DNA from: Acidiferrobacter thiooxydans
GTDB lineage: Bacteria > Pseudomonadota > Gammaproteobacteria > Acidiferrobacterales > Acidiferrobacteraceae
DNA: 64,000 nucleotides
Reading direction: 5' to 3'
Assembly: GCF_003333315.1 (NCBI RefSeq)
Contig: NZ_PSYR01000001.1
Location: forward strand, 584,501-648,500
Below the pieces are notes generated by a model. It had not been told where the DNA came from and did no database searches. It saw only the letters and a list, made by a program, of their open reading frames with translations. The position numbers and the translations under genes are program-made. Below are positions 26,852 to 36,287 of the stretch, piece after piece (within the stretch, counting starts at the first letter, position 1; each line of letters opens with the position of its first letter).

Positions 26852-27260
26852 GCGCGTGATCCCCATATATCCCGTAGAGGAGAGGGATCCGGCCGGTACG
26901 GGGGTAGTGGAGGCGCTGATGCGGGAGATCACATCGGCGCTTGCACGCTACGCCCAAGAGCGGGTGGTCCATGTGATCGACCTGACCGCGATGCCGTTAT
27001 CGGATGAGGACAGGAGACGCCTCGACGAGCGCCTTGGGGAAGGCGAGTTGACCATCGACATTCGCTCGCTTCTGCACACGCGCATTGAGGAAACACGCCA
27101 TGCGGGGGTATGGCGAGTACGTCACTGCGAGCCGGATGGCGATGTGCGCAGTGAGCGGATCGAAATCGTCGACGTCCCGCAGATCGTGCGCGCGAGCGAT
27201 GCCGACATCGGGCACAGTGTACGGCGTTTGGCCGCGGCAGCGAGCGAGGAGGGCGCGTGA
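26838..27260 (+). CDS. HupH/HyaF-like hydrogenase expression protein (C-terminal domain only)
   Basis: 140 residues, about half the usual HupH/HyaF length. MREITSALARYAQERVVHVI then LGEGELTIDIRSLLHTRIEETRHAGVWRVRH matches the HupH C-terminal domain (low-complexity LGxGEVx...ExxxPGVWRV pattern). The family assists small-subunit or large-subunit maturation. Position between the protease and structural genes supports this. The GTG of the small-subunit gene overlaps its stop. Confidence 0.7.
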   Translation: MALSKRVIPIYPVEERDPAGTGVVEALMREITSALARYAQERVVHVIDLTAMPLSDEDRRRLDERLGEGELTIDIRSLLHTRIEETRHAGVWRVRHCEPDGDVRSERIEIVDVPQIVRASDADIGHSVRRLAAAASEEGA

Positions 27261-28354
27261 ACGACGAGACCGAGACGATAGGGGGTGTCCTGGAGAAGCG
27301 CGGATTCACGCGCCGGGCCTTCTTGCAGTTGTGTGCCACCGTATCGGCGACGCTGGCCCTGTCGCCGGCGGATGCGGCGGAAATGGCGAGGCGGCTCCAG
27401 TATGCGCCGCGTCCGACGGTCATCTATCTCTCCTATCAGGAATGCACGGGCTGCCTCGAGAGCCTGACGCGGTCGTTTTCACCAGGGCTTGCAAGCCTCA
27501 TCTTCAACGACATTTCGCTGGCCTTCAACGACACGCTGCAGGCGGCGGCCGGAAAGGCCGCCGAGGCCGCCAAGGACGGCGCCATGAAAAAGGCGTGGGG
27601 CAAGTATATTCTGATCGTCGACGGGTCGGTCCCGCTCGACAAGGGCGGGGTCTACTGCACGGTTGCGGGACGTAGTGCCGTGAGCGACCTGAAGCATGCC
27701 GCAAGCGGCGCGGCGGCGGTGGTGGCCGTGGGTACGTGCGCCGCCTTTGGCGGCTTGCCCTACGCGACGCCCAACCCCACCGGGGCCGTGCCGGTCTCCG
27801 AGATCGTGCGCGACCGCCCTATCATTAACGTATCCGGGTGTCCGCCGATCGCGGAGGTCATCACCGGTGTCATCGTGTATTACACGACCTTCGGTTTGCC
27901 GGCCCTGGATCATCTGCGGCGGCCAACCAATTTCTACGCAAACAGCATCCATGACCGGTGCTACCGCCGCCCCTTCTACGACCGCGGAATGTTCGCCAAG
28001 ACCTTCGATGACGAGGGCGCGCGTCAGGGGTGGTGCCTGTTCGAGCTCGGCTGCAAGGGCCCGGTTACGCACAATGCCTGTCCGACCATGAAGTGGAACG
28101 GCGGCACCAGTTTCCCGATCGAATCAGGCCACCCTTGTCTTGGCTGTTCCGAGCCGGGTTTTTGGGACAAGGGCGGTTTCTACCGGCCGTTGTCGGCCCC
28201 GACCGGGCACTGGTCCCGCGCTGGCGTCATCGGCGGCGCGGCCGCGGCCGGCGCGGTGGTGGGCCTTGGCGTGGCCGCGGTCGCCCGATCCCGACAGGAC
28301 CGCGCGCGCAAGAACAGCCACACCGATCCCAACAAAAAGAATCCCCAACCATGA
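27257..28354 (+). CDS. [NiFe] hydrogenase small subunit (Isp-type, group 1e-like)
   Basis: 365 residues from a GTG. A twin-arginine signal (FTRRAFLQLCATV) sends the folded dimer to the periplasm. The proximal cluster motif is QECTGCLES (C63, C66) and the second region is GTCAAFGGLPYATPNPTG. Both places where O2-tolerant enzymes have extra Cys are Gly here, so a standard 4Fe-4S proximal cluster is predicted. Medial and distal cluster Cys/His are in IHDRCYRRP, WCLFELGCKGP, NACPTMKWN and HPCLGCSEPGFWD. A C-terminal membrane anchor (about 320-342) ends the protein. Confidence 0.93.
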   Translation: MNDETETIGGVLEKRGFTRRAFLQLCATVSATLALSPADAAEMARRLQYAPRPTVIYLSYQECTGCLESLTRSFSPGLASLIFNDISLAFNDTLQAAAGKAAEAAKDGAMKKAWGKYILIVDGSVPLDKGGVYCTVAGRSAVSDLKHAASGAAAVVAVGTCAAFGGLPYATPNPTGAVPVSEIVRDRPIINVSGCPPIAEVITGVIVYYTTFGLPALDHLRRPTNFYANSIHDRCYRRPFYDRGMFAKTFDDEGARQGWCLFELGCKGPVTHNACPTMKWNGGTSFPIESGHPCLGCSEPGFWDKGGFYRPLSAPTGHWSRAGVIGGAAAAGAVVGLGVAAVARSRQDRARKNSHTDPNKKNPQP

Positions 28355-28364
28355 GGCACCCGTC

Positions 28365-29027
28365 ATGAATGGCGCAAGTCTGCTGGCATTCGCGCGTGGT
28401 CCCGCCTTCGAAGTGGCCCTGGCGCTGTTGGTTTTCGGTATCGTATGGCGGCTGGTGGGGATTCTGGCCCTCCGGCGGCCGGTGGACCATTCCGAACCGC
28501 GGTCGGGTTCCGGATGGGCAAGCAGCCTGCGCGTCATCGTCTCCCGATCCTGGCCGCGCCGCGAATTCCGTGAGCGGATCCTGCACTGGGATATCGTGAG
28601 CTACCTCTTTCACATCGGTTATGCCGTGGCGATCTTCGGCTACATCCCGCACATCCTGGTGGTGCGCAGCTTGCTTGGATTGCGCTGGCCCGGTCTGCCA
28701 GGCGGGGTGATCGCGTTTGCCGCCGGGATCTCGGCGGTGTCCCTGCTGGCGCTCCTGGGCCACAGGATGACCTCGCCGGTCCTGCGGCGGCTTTCCAATT
28801 TCGACGACTACTTCAGCTGGTTCGTGGCCTTTGTGCCGTTGGTGACGGGTCTTATGGCCTACTACAACATCGGCGGCAGCTATCAGCTTGTTTTGGGTCT
28901 CCATATTCTTTCCGGGGATATCCTCTTCGCGTGGCTGCCCTTCGGAAAAATCATGCACGTCATCCTCTTTGCCTTTTCCCGGGGGACGACGGGGGCCGCC
29001 TATGGGCGGCGGGGGGCGAGCCTATGA
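28365..29027 (+). CDS. Isp1, cytochrome b-like membrane subunit of the hydrogenase
   Basis: 220 residues with about five membrane helices, resembling NarI/DsrM-type diheme cytochrome b. Candidate haem histidines are in LHWDIVSYLFHIGYAVAIFG, ALLGHRM, LGLHILSGD and GKIMHVILF. Isp1 takes electrons from the small subunit and passes them to quinone or to Isp2. It starts 10 bp after the small-subunit gene; its stop overlaps the isp2 start in ATGA. Confidence 0.85.
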   Translation: MNGASLLAFARGPAFEVALALLVFGIVWRLVGILALRRPVDHSEPRSGSGWASSLRVIVSRSWPRREFRERILHWDIVSYLFHIGYAVAIFGYIPHILVVRSLLGLRWPGLPGGVIAFAAGISAVSLLALLGHRMTSPVLRRLSNFDDYFSWFVAFVPLVTGLMAYYNIGGSYQLVLGLHILSGDILFAWLPFGKIMHVILFAFSRGTTGAAYGRRGASL

Positions 29028-30358
29028 CTACGACAACGACCCTGGATGGACCCGCCGGCGCGGTCCGGCCGGTTCCGGACAGGCAGGGCACGCGGCCGGA
29101 TGACGAGCGGTTGGCGTTAGCGACAAAATCGTTTCTGCGGGATCTCAACACGACGACGGCGCTTTACATGGAGTCCTGCGTGCATTGCGGGCAGTGCGCC
29201 GAGGCCTGCCACTACTATGTCCAGACCGGCGACCCCCAATATGTCCCGATCTGGAAGATAGAACTGTTGAAGAGGGCCTACAAGCGGGAGATGGGGCCGC
29301 TTTCGCCACTCTACCGCCTGTTCGGTCTGAAAAAGCGGGTCACCCTGGACGATCTCGAAAAATGGCAGGAGCTCATCTACGACAGCTGCACCATGTGCGG
29401 GCGATGCGCGCTCGTGTGCCCCATGGGCATAGACATCCCGTCGCTCGTTCTGGCTGCGCGGCACGGGATGCAGGCCGCGGGCCTCGTCCCCCACGACCTC
29501 TGGGAGCCTACGGAGCGCGCCGAGCACGAAGGGAGTCCGCTCGGCGCCACGCCCAAGGTCCTGAAGGAGCGCATCGCGTGGCTGGCAGACGACAACGGCG
29601 TGGATATCCCCCTGGATCGTGACCAGGCGGATATCCTGGTCACGGTATCATCGATCGAGATCATGAAATATCCGCAGTCCATCGTCGCGCTCGCCAAGGT
29701 CATGAATCATGTCGGCGCCTCCTGGACCTTCCGCAGCGACGGTTACGAGGCGACCAATTTCAGCATGTTGTCGGGGGATCGCGGGGGGCAGCGCGACGCC
29801 ACCATGCTGCTGATCAACGCGGCGCTGGCCGTCAAGGCCAAGATCGTCATCCTGCCGGAATGCGGGCATGCCTATCAGGCCTTCCGCTGGGCGGGGGCCA
29901 ACGTCTACGGAAAGCCGCTGCCATTTCGTGCGCTCCACATCTCCGAATACATGGCCGAGGAGATTCGCGCCGGACGGCTGACAATGAAACCGGATCCGCG
30001 GTCAATGACGTTCCACGATCCCTGCCAGGTGGCGCGCCGCGGCGGCGTCTGCGAGGCCCCTCGCGAGATATTCAAGGCGCTCGGCGCGGATCTGCATGAG
30101 ATGAGCGCAACGCCGGGGGCGAACTGGTGTTGCGGCGGAGGCGGCGGCGTCGTGACCATACATCGCGCCGATTCCCTACGTCACCGCGTCTTTCACCTGA
30201 AGATGCAGCAAGTGGAAGATACCGGCGCGGACGTCCTGGTATCCAGCTGTTCGAACTGCCGGCTGACGTTCGATGACGGACAGGCCTTCTTTCATTGGGA
30301 CAAGACCGCCCACAGCCTGCTCGAGCTCGTGGCCGACAATCTCGCCGAAAGGCACTGA
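29024..30358 (+). CDS. Isp2, HdrD/DsrK-like iron-sulfur subunit
   Basis: 444 residues. Two 4Fe-4S ferredoxin motifs (CVHCGQCAEACHYY near residue 50 and CTMCGRCALVCPMG near 125) are followed by two CCG-type cysteine-rich domains, visible as CGHAYQAFRWA and WCCGGGGGVV ... SSCSNCRLTFDD. This is the heterodisulfide-reductase D pattern also seen in DsrK. In Isp-type hydrogenases it forms an electron-transfer module with Isp1 between the two structural genes, as here. True start is at 29024, overlapping isp1. Confidence 0.88.
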   Translation: MTTTTTLDGPAGAVRPVPDRQGTRPDDERLALATKSFLRDLNTTTALYMESCVHCGQCAEACHYYVQTGDPQYVPIWKIELLKRAYKREMGPLSPLYRLFGLKKRVTLDDLEKWQELIYDSCTMCGRCALVCPMGIDIPSLVLAARHGMQAAGLVPHDLWEPTERAEHEGSPLGATPKVLKERIAWLADDNGVDIPLDRDQADILVTVSSIEIMKYPQSIVALAKVMNHVGASWTFRSDGYEATNFSMLSGDRGGQRDATMLLINAALAVKAKIVILPECGHAYQAFRWAGANVYGKPLPFRALHISEYMAEEIRAGRLTMKPDPRSMTFHDPCQVARRGGVCEAPREIFKALGADLHEMSATPGANWCCGGGGGVVTIHRADSLRHRVFHLKMQQVEDTGADVLVSSCSNCRLTFDDGQAFFHWDKTAHSLLELVADNLAERH

Positions 30359-30369
30359 GAGACCCGCAC

Positions 30370-32112
30370 ATGGCAAAAAGAACAGTCACGGTGGATCCCG
30401 TCACGCGCATAGAGGGGCATCTGCGCATCCAGGCGGACATGGACGGCTCGGGCGCCATTACCAAGGCATCCAGCTCGGGAACCATGGTGCGCGGCGTGGA
30501 GATCATCCTGCAGGGACGCGATCCGCGCGACGCCTGGGCCTTCGCCCAGCGCATCTGCGGCGTGTGCACGCTGGTGCACGGCATCGCCTCGGTGCGCGCA
30601 GTCGAGGATGCGTTGCATTATCCGATCCCGCGCAACGCCGAGATCATCCGCAACCTGATGATCGCCGCCCAGTTCGTGCACGATCATGTGATGCATTTTT
30701 ACCAACTACACGCCCTGGATTGGGTGGACGCGGTCTCCGCCCTGAAGGGCGATCCGGCGAAGGCGTCCGCGCTGGCACAGTCGATCAGCAATTACCCGCG
30801 GTCGTCGCCGGGCTATTTCTCGGCCGTCAAGGATAAGCTTGCGCGTTTCGTGGATTCCGGACAGCTGGGCATCTTCGCCAACGGCTATTGGGGTAATCCG
30901 GGATACCGGCTGCCGCCTGAGGCCAACCTCATGGCGGTGGCGCATTACCTGGACGCGCTCGCTTGGCAGCGCGAAGTGGCCAAGCTGCACGCGATCTTCG
31001 GCGGCAAGAACCCGCACCCGAATTTCGTTGTGGGTGGGGCGCCGACGGCGATCAGCGTGGGTCCGGGCGAGAAGGGTGATGGCGCGACCGCCGTGGACAT
31101 GACCGGCCTCGAGATCGTGCACGGGGTCATAGGCGAGATCCGCCGCTTTGTGGATCAAGTCTATGTGCCGGATACGCTGGCGATCGCAGGTTTTTACAAG
31201 GACTGGTTCCGCACCGGCGAGGGCGTGGGAAATTTCCTCTCGTACGGGGAATTTCCGGAGAAGTCCATCAACGACCCGGGTAGCTTCATGATCCCGCGCG
31301 GTGCGATCGTCAATCGCGACCTCTCGCACGTCGAAGAGGTCGATTTGCGCGATCCGCGGCAGGTCCAGGAATTCGTGGCCCACTCCTGGTACAGCTATTC
31401 CACGGGCAAGGACAGCGGATTGCACCCGTTCGTTGGCCAGACGACGCTCGATTACACTGGTCCGAAGCCGCCCTACGCGAGCCTCGCCATGGACGCGAGC
31501 TACTCGTGGATCAAGGCGCCGCGCTGGAAGGGCAAGGTCATGGAGGTAGGACCCCTGGCGCGGGTGCTGACGGCCTACGCCCAGGGCAACAAGGAGGTCC
31601 ACGAACTGGTCGGGATGGCCCTGCATAAGCTCGATTTGCCGCCCCGGGCGCTGTTTTCCACGATGGGGCGTACGGCCGCGCGCACGCTCGAGTCGAAATG
31701 GATCGCGGACGCGATGGAGGGGTGGTATCAGGAACTGATGGGCAATATCCGCAAGGGTGAGCTTAAGACCTTCAATGAGACGCTGTGGGAGCCGGATTCA
31801 TGGCCCGCTCGCACCCAGGGGGTAGGTTTTACGGAGGCGCCGCGCGGGGCCCTGGCGCACTGGGTCGTGATCAACGACGGACTGATCGAGAACTACCAGG
31901 CGGTCGTGCCCAGCACCTGGAACGCCGGACCGCGGGACGCGGCCGGACAGGAGGGGCCCTATGAGGCCTCTCTGCGCGGCCTGCGGCTCGCAGTCGCCGA
32001 CCAGCCGCTCGAGATTTTGCGCACGATCCACAGCTTTGACCCCTGTATCGCCTGCGCCGTGCATATGGTCGACCCTGAGGGGGAGGAGATGTTGCAGGTA
32101 AAGGTCGTATAG
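30370..32112 (+). CDS. [NiFe] hydrogenase large subunit
   Basis: 580 residues from MAKRTVTVDPVTRIEGHLRI. Nickel ligands are C63 and C66 in RICGVCTLVHG and C559 and C562 in DPCIACAVH. The protease is predicted to cut after H565, removing a 15-residue tail (MVDPEGEEMLQVKVV). This is the catalytic H2-splitting subunit, exported with the small subunit. The order small subunit, isp1, isp2, large subunit is the hallmark of the Isp/Hyn hydrogenases of purple sulfur bacteria and Aquifex. Confidence 0.95.
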   Translation: MAKRTVTVDPVTRIEGHLRIQADMDGSGAITKASSSGTMVRGVEIILQGRDPRDAWAFAQRICGVCTLVHGIASVRAVEDALHYPIPRNAEIIRNLMIAAQFVHDHVMHFYQLHALDWVDAVSALKGDPAKASALAQSISNYPRSSPGYFSAVKDKLARFVDSGQLGIFANGYWGNPGYRLPPEANLMAVAHYLDALAWQREVAKLHAIFGGKNPHPNFVVGGAPTAISVGPGEKGDGATAVDMTGLEIVHGVIGEIRRFVDQVYVPDTLAIAGFYKDWFRTGEGVGNFLSYGEFPEKSINDPGSFMIPRGAIVNRDLSHVEEVDLRDPRQVQEFVAHSWYSYSTGKDSGLHPFVGQTTLDYTGPKPPYASLAMDASYSWIKAPRWKGKVMEVGPLARVLTAYAQGNKEVHELVGMALHKLDLPPRALFSTMGRTAARTLESKWIADAMEGWYQELMGNIRKGELKTFNETLWEPDSWPARTQGVGFTEAPRGALAHWVVINDGLIENYQAVVPSTWNAGPRDAAGQEGPYEASLRGLRLAVADQPLEILRTIHSFDPCIACAVHMVDPEGEEMLQVKVV

Positions 32113-32144
32113 TGGGGCCAAGGTCGCAGGGCGGTGGAGGGGCG

Positions 32145-32483
32145 ATGCACGAAATGGCGTTGTGCGAGCGTCTGGTGGCGATTATAGAGGGCGAGGCCGT
32201 GTCCGGGAGCTTTCGTCAGGTGTACAGCGTCAGTCTCGAGGTGGGCTTCCTCGCCGGAGTGGAGAAGGATGCGCTTCAGTTCGGCTTCCAGGCGGTGACG
32301 CGCGGTACGGTGGCGGAAGGTGCCGTGTTACGGATCCTGCCCGCGGCCGCACAGGCGGAATGCCCATTATGTGGCTGGCAGCAGACCGTGTCGGAGCCCA
32401 TCAGGCTATGCCCGGTGTGCGATGGCCCGTTGAGCTTGAGCGGCGGACGCGAGCTGCGCATCAAGGAGATGGAAGTGGAGTAG
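32145..32483 (+). CDS. hypA: Nickel-delivery protein HypA
   Basis: 112 residues beginning MHEMALCERLV, which provides the N-terminal nickel-binding Met-His-Glu. A zinc site of two CxxC pairs (CPLC and CPVC) follows. HypA hands nickel to the large subunit with HypB. Start chosen at the ATG of MHE, 32 bp after the large-subunit stop. Confidence 0.93.
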   Translation: MHEMALCERLVAIIEGEAVSGSFRQVYSVSLEVGFLAGVEKDALQFGFQAVTRGTVAEGAVLRILPAAAQAECPLCGWQQTVSEPIRLCPVCDGPLSLSGGRELRIKEMEVE

Positions 32484-32505
32484 TCTGCCAAATGGGGGTG
32501 GGGTG

Positions 32506-33366
32506 ATGTGCGGCGTGTGCGGATGTGGTGGCAGCGATCATAAGCATGAACGTGACCACGACCATGGGCACGATCATGGGCACGACCCTCGGCAGGACAC
32601 GGCCAGGATGCACGCGAGGCGCGATTCCTCCGGGGATCTCCCGCGTTTTACCCACGCGCCTGGGTTGTCGGTACGGCGCATGGTGCAGGTCGAGCAGGAT
32701 CTGCTCGCCCAGAATCAGGGATACGCGGACCGCAACCGGCATTCCTTCGAGGGGCGCCGGGTCTTTACCCTGAATCTCATGTCCAGTCCCGGTTCCGGGA
32801 AGACGACGCTGCTTGTCCGGACCATAGAGGCTATGCGTGCCGCCGGCGCCGTTGCCGTCATCGAAGGCGACCAGCAGACGGATCGGGATGCGCGCCGCAT
32901 CGGCGAAACCGGCGTACCGGTTCACCAGATCAACACCGGCCGCGGATGCCATCTCGATGCCCACGGTGTGGGGCACGCCTGCGCAAAACTGCCGATCGCC
33001 GATCACGGTACGCTCTTTATCGAAAACGTCGGCAACCTCGTGTGCCCCGCAGGCTTCGACCTGGGGGAGGCACGGCGGGTCGTCGTCTTGTCCGTGACGG
33101 AAGGCGAGGATAAGCCGCTCAAGTATCCTGATATGTTTCGCGCGGCCGATGCGATGATCCTGAATAAGGTCGACCTGCTTCCCTACGTCGAGTTCGATGT
33201 CGATGCGTGCTGCGCGCATGCGCGTTCGATCAATCCGCGTCTCGCGACGTTGACGGTGTCGGCCACCCGCGGGGACGGGCTTTGGGAGTGGCTGGCATGG
33301 CTCGCCGCCGAGCGCGCCCGGTGGGAGCGGGGCTGCGGCCCGGTGAGTGGTGCGGCTGATGGATGA
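32506..33366 (+). CDS. hypB: HypB, nickel-binding GTPase
   Basis: 286 residues. The N-terminus MCGVCGCGGSDHKHE and a His-rich stretch (DHDHGHDHGHD) bind nickel. The GTPase has P-loop NLMSSPGSGKTTLLVRT, EGDQQTDRDA, the metal-binding HLDAHGV and NKVDLLPY. A GTG directly before the ATG is an alternative start. The His-rich tract suggests nickel storage as well as insertion. Ends 4 bp into hypF. Confidence 0.94.
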   Translation: MCGVCGCGGSDHKHERDHDHGHDHGHDPRQDTARMHARRDSSGDLPRFTHAPGLSVRRMVQVEQDLLAQNQGYADRNRHSFEGRRVFTLNLMSSPGSGKTTLLVRTIEAMRAAGAVAVIEGDQQTDRDARRIGETGVPVHQINTGRGCHLDAHGVGHACAKLPIADHGTLFIENVGNLVCPAGFDLGEARRVVVLSVTEGEDKPLKYPDMFRAADAMILNKVDLLPYVEFDVDACCAHARSINPRLATLTVSATRGDGLWEWLAWLAAERARWERGCGPVSGAADG

Positions 33367-35729
33367 TTGGTGTTATGGTTGACCTCATGGACCCCAGGCC
33401 GCGGCAAGACCGGTACGACGGCGATAACATCAGGCATTGGCGGGTGCGCGTGCGCGGCCGAGTACAAGGGGTAGGGTTCCGGCCCTTCATATATTGCCGC
33501 GCGACCGAGCTCGCGCTGGCCGGCTGGATCCGCAACGATGCGAGTGGTGTGGTCATGGAGATCCAGGGGCCCCTGCCGGCCCTGGACAGGTTCGTGAGCG
33601 CACTCTCGGCCGATGCACCCCCTTTGGCCCGTGTCGAGCGGGTCGATATAGAGGAGCAGGAGGTGGCGGCCGGGCTCCACGGCTTTGCTATCCGCCAAAG
33701 CGTGGGGGGCCGCATCGACACGGCGATCCCTATGGATGCCGCCACATGCGGCGCATGCCTGTCCGAGATCTTCGATACCGGCGATCGCCGCTATCGGTAC
33801 CCCTTCATCAACTGCTCGCATTGCGGTCCGCGCTATTCCATTGTGACCGCACTGCCCTATGATCGGCATAACACGGCCATGGCGCCCTTTGCGCTGTGCG
33901 AGGAGTGCCGGACGGAATATGAAGGGCCGACCGACCGCCGTTTCCATGCCGAACCCGTAGCCTGCGCGGCCTGCGGCCCGCGATTGGCGCTGTGGGATGC
34001 GAACGGACAGGAGCAGGCCGTGGGTGATGTGATCGCCGCGGCGTGGTCCCTCATGCGCGAAGGCGCGATCGTTGCGGTCAAGGGCATCGGCGGGTTTCAC
34101 CTCATGTGCGATGCCCGCAACGCCGCGACCGTCGCCGCGCTGCGCCGCCGCAAGGGGCGCCTGGACAAGCCCTTTGCGCTGCTCGCGCTCAATGCCGGAT
34201 CGCTTCGGCATGTGGCGCATGTGGGCGGCGGCGAACGCCATGCGCTCGAAGGCGCCGATCGCCCGATTGTGTTGCTGCGCAAGGCCGCCGATTGTGATGG
34301 GCAGCTTGCGGGCATCGCCGACGGGCTCGATCGCATCGGCGTCATGCTCGCCTACACCCCGATCCATTATCTGTTGTTTCACGAGGCCGCCGGCCGCCCG
34401 TCCGGGACGCAGTGGCTACGTGGGGTCGAGGAGACGCTGTTTGTCTGTACGTCGGCGAATCCCGGCAGCGAGCCTTTGGTAACCGGCAACGAGGAGGCGC
34501 TTGCGCGGCTTTCCGGATTGGCGGATGCCTTCGTCGTCCACGACCGGGCGATCGTGTCGCGTTGCGACGACGGAGTGGTTCGTGCCGATGGCAGCGGCGC
34601 GGTGTGGATGCGCCGCGGCCGCGGCCAGACACCGTCATCCATCCGTCTGCGGATCTCGGGGCCCGCGGTGCTCGCGGTGGGCGCGATGCTGAAGAACACG
34701 ATCTGCGTGACCCGCGGCGACGAGGCCTTTGTGTCGCCGCACGTGGGGGATCTCGGCAATCGCCGGGCCTATGAGGCCTTCGAGGACACCATGGCGTCGC
34801 TGACCGGCCTTCTTGGGGTAGATCCGCAGTGCGTAACCCATGATAGGCATCCGGATTATCCCAGTACCCTCTACGCCGAGCGGCTGGCCGCGGAGCGCGG
34901 GATTGTGCGCATCGCCGTTCAGCATCATCACGCCCACATCGCCGCCGTTCTGGCCGAGCACGGCTTGCCCGGACCGGCATTGGGGGTCGCCCTGGATGGA
35001 GTCGGTTATGGCACCGGCGGGGAGATGTGGGGTGGGGAGCTTTTATCGGTGCAGGGTGCGCACTTTACGCGCCTTGGCCGTATGGCGCCATTGCCGCTAC
35101 CCGGGGGAGACCGGGCGGCGCGCGAGCCTTGGCGCATGGCGGCGTCGGTCCTGCACCTGCTGGGCCGCGGCGCCGAGATCCGGCATCGCTTCCATGACCC
35201 GGCCACCTCGGTCGTGGCGCGAATGCTCGAGCGCCGGATCAATGCCCCTTTGTCGACCGGCGCCGGGCGCCTGTTCGACGCCGCAGCGGCCCTGCTCGGG
35301 GTGTGCGAGTACGCGAGCTACGAGGGACAGGCGGCGATGATGCTGGAAGGGCTGGCCGCCCGGTTCGGGCCGTTGAAGCCGCTGGAGGCCGGTTACACGA
35401 TCACCGGCGACGGCGAGCTCTCGCTTCTGCCCACGCTCGATTTCCTGCGCACATGCCCGGATCCGGCGGGTGGCGCCGCGCTTTTTCATGCGACGCTGGC
35501 GGCCGGTCTTGCGGCCTGGGTCGGGCGGGCGGTGGAACAGACGGGGCTGCGGCAGGTGGCGCTCTCGGGCGGCTGTTTTGCGAACGGCATTCTGCGGCAA
35601 CATGTGCGCTTAGCCCTCGAGGCGCAAGGGGTGTCCGTCTATGGCGCCACGCAGGTGCCACCCAACGACGGGGGCTTGAGTCTGGGCCAGGCGTGGGTGG
35701 CGCTCCACACCATGCAAGAGGGGGCGTAA
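33363..35729 (+). CDS. hypF: HypF, carbamoyltransferase for cyanide-ligand synthesis
   Basis: 788 residues, normal length. Order: acylphosphatase domain (VRGRVQGVGFRPFIYC), two zinc fingers (CGACLSEI ... CSHCGPRYS and CEECRTEY ... CAACGPRL), YrdC-like domain (GAIVAVKGIGGFHLMCDA, KPFALLALN), and Kae1-like carbamoyl-transfer domain (VQHHHAHIAAVLAEH, ALDGVGYGTGGEMWGGE, VALSGGCFANG). It uses carbamoyl-phosphate and ATP to charge the C-terminal Cys of HypE. Later in-frame ATGs at 33375 and 33387 are possible starts. Confidence 0.96.
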   Translation: MIGVMVDLMDPRPRQDRYDGDNIRHWRVRVRGRVQGVGFRPFIYCRATELALAGWIRNDASGVVMEIQGPLPALDRFVSALSADAPPLARVERVDIEEQEVAAGLHGFAIRQSVGGRIDTAIPMDAATCGACLSEIFDTGDRRYRYPFINCSHCGPRYSIVTALPYDRHNTAMAPFALCEECRTEYEGPTDRRFHAEPVACAACGPRLALWDANGQEQAVGDVIAAAWSLMREGAIVAVKGIGGFHLMCDARNAATVAALRRRKGRLDKPFALLALNAGSLRHVAHVGGGERHALEGADRPIVLLRKAADCDGQLAGIADGLDRIGVMLAYTPIHYLLFHEAAGRPSGTQWLRGVEETLFVCTSANPGSEPLVTGNEEALARLSGLADAFVVHDRAIVSRCDDGVVRADGSGAVWMRRGRGQTPSSIRLRISGPAVLAVGAMLKNTICVTRGDEAFVSPHVGDLGNRRAYEAFEDTMASLTGLLGVDPQCVTHDRHPDYPSTLYAERLAAERGIVRIAVQHHHAHIAAVLAEHGLPGPALGVALDGVGYGTGGEMWGGELLSVQGAHFTRLGRMAPLPLPGGDRAAREPWRMAASVLHLLGRGAEIRHRFHDPATSVVARMLERRINAPLSTGAGRLFDAAAALLGVCEYASYEGQAAMMLEGLAARFGPLKPLEAGYTITGDGELSLLPTLDFLRTCPDPAGGAALFHATLAAGLAAWVGRAVEQTGLRQVALSGGCFANGILRQHVRLALEAQGVSVYGATQVPPNDGGLSLGQAWVALHTMQEGA

Positions 35730-35731
35730 GG

Positions 35732-35977
35732 ATGTGTCTTGCCGTACCAATGCGTGTGGAGCGGGTCCTCGCGGACGATCTGGCGGTGGTGGAGATCGGC
35801 GGGGTGCGCAAAACGGTGTCGCTGGCGCTTGTCGACGGCGTGGCCGAGGGCGATTACGTCATTGTCCATGTCGGATTCGCGCTCACGCGGCTCAATGCCG
35901 ACGAGGCGCGCAAGACCCTCGATCTATTCGCCGAGATCGCGCAGGTGGCCGGTACCGGTAGCCTGGAAGGCCCATAA
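35732..35977 (+). CDS. hypC: HypC, iron-carrier chaperone
   Basis: 81 residues beginning MCLAVPMRVERVLADDL. The N-terminal Met-Cys binds the Fe(CN)2CO precursor and the large subunit together with HypD. The central GDYVIVHVGFAL is the family core. Two bp follow the hypF stop. Confidence 0.95.
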   Translation: MCLAVPMRVERVLADDLAVVEIGGVRKTVSLALVDGVAEGDYVIVHVGFALTRLNADEARKTLDLFAEIAQVAGTGSLEGP

Positions 35978-36287
35978 ACCATCCTGCGACTGAAGGCCGC
36001 AGGCGTTATTCTGGAGACAACCGCGATGGCGCATGCAGCGAACGGACCGGGGATCGACAGACAGGCCGGGGCGTGCCTCCTGAGGCATTTCCCGGTCGGG
36101 CGGCAGCGGTTGCCAAGTCGCGCCACCGGGTCCGTATCCCGTGCGATAGCCTCCCGGCCATCGGCTTGCGCCGGCCATCCCTCGTTATTGGGTCACATCA
36201 CCAAGCGACAGGGGGGACGTGGGCGGCTTAGGGATTGTACCGCGATTCCTCCCGCGACCGAGGCCGCGGGTTTCCTTGCGAGGGCCC
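35978..36287. other. 310-bp gap inside the hyp cluster
   Basis: The only sizeable gap between hypA and the nickel permease gene. I see no convincing gene; an open frame on the plus strand has no family pattern and poor codon structure. It may hold a second promoter for hypD-hypE-hypX or a relic. Confidence 0.4.

Noticed and set aside
27257-28354. An O2-tolerant (six-cysteine proximal cluster) hydrogenase
   Set aside because: The two extra cysteine positions are glycines (CTGC and AAFGG).
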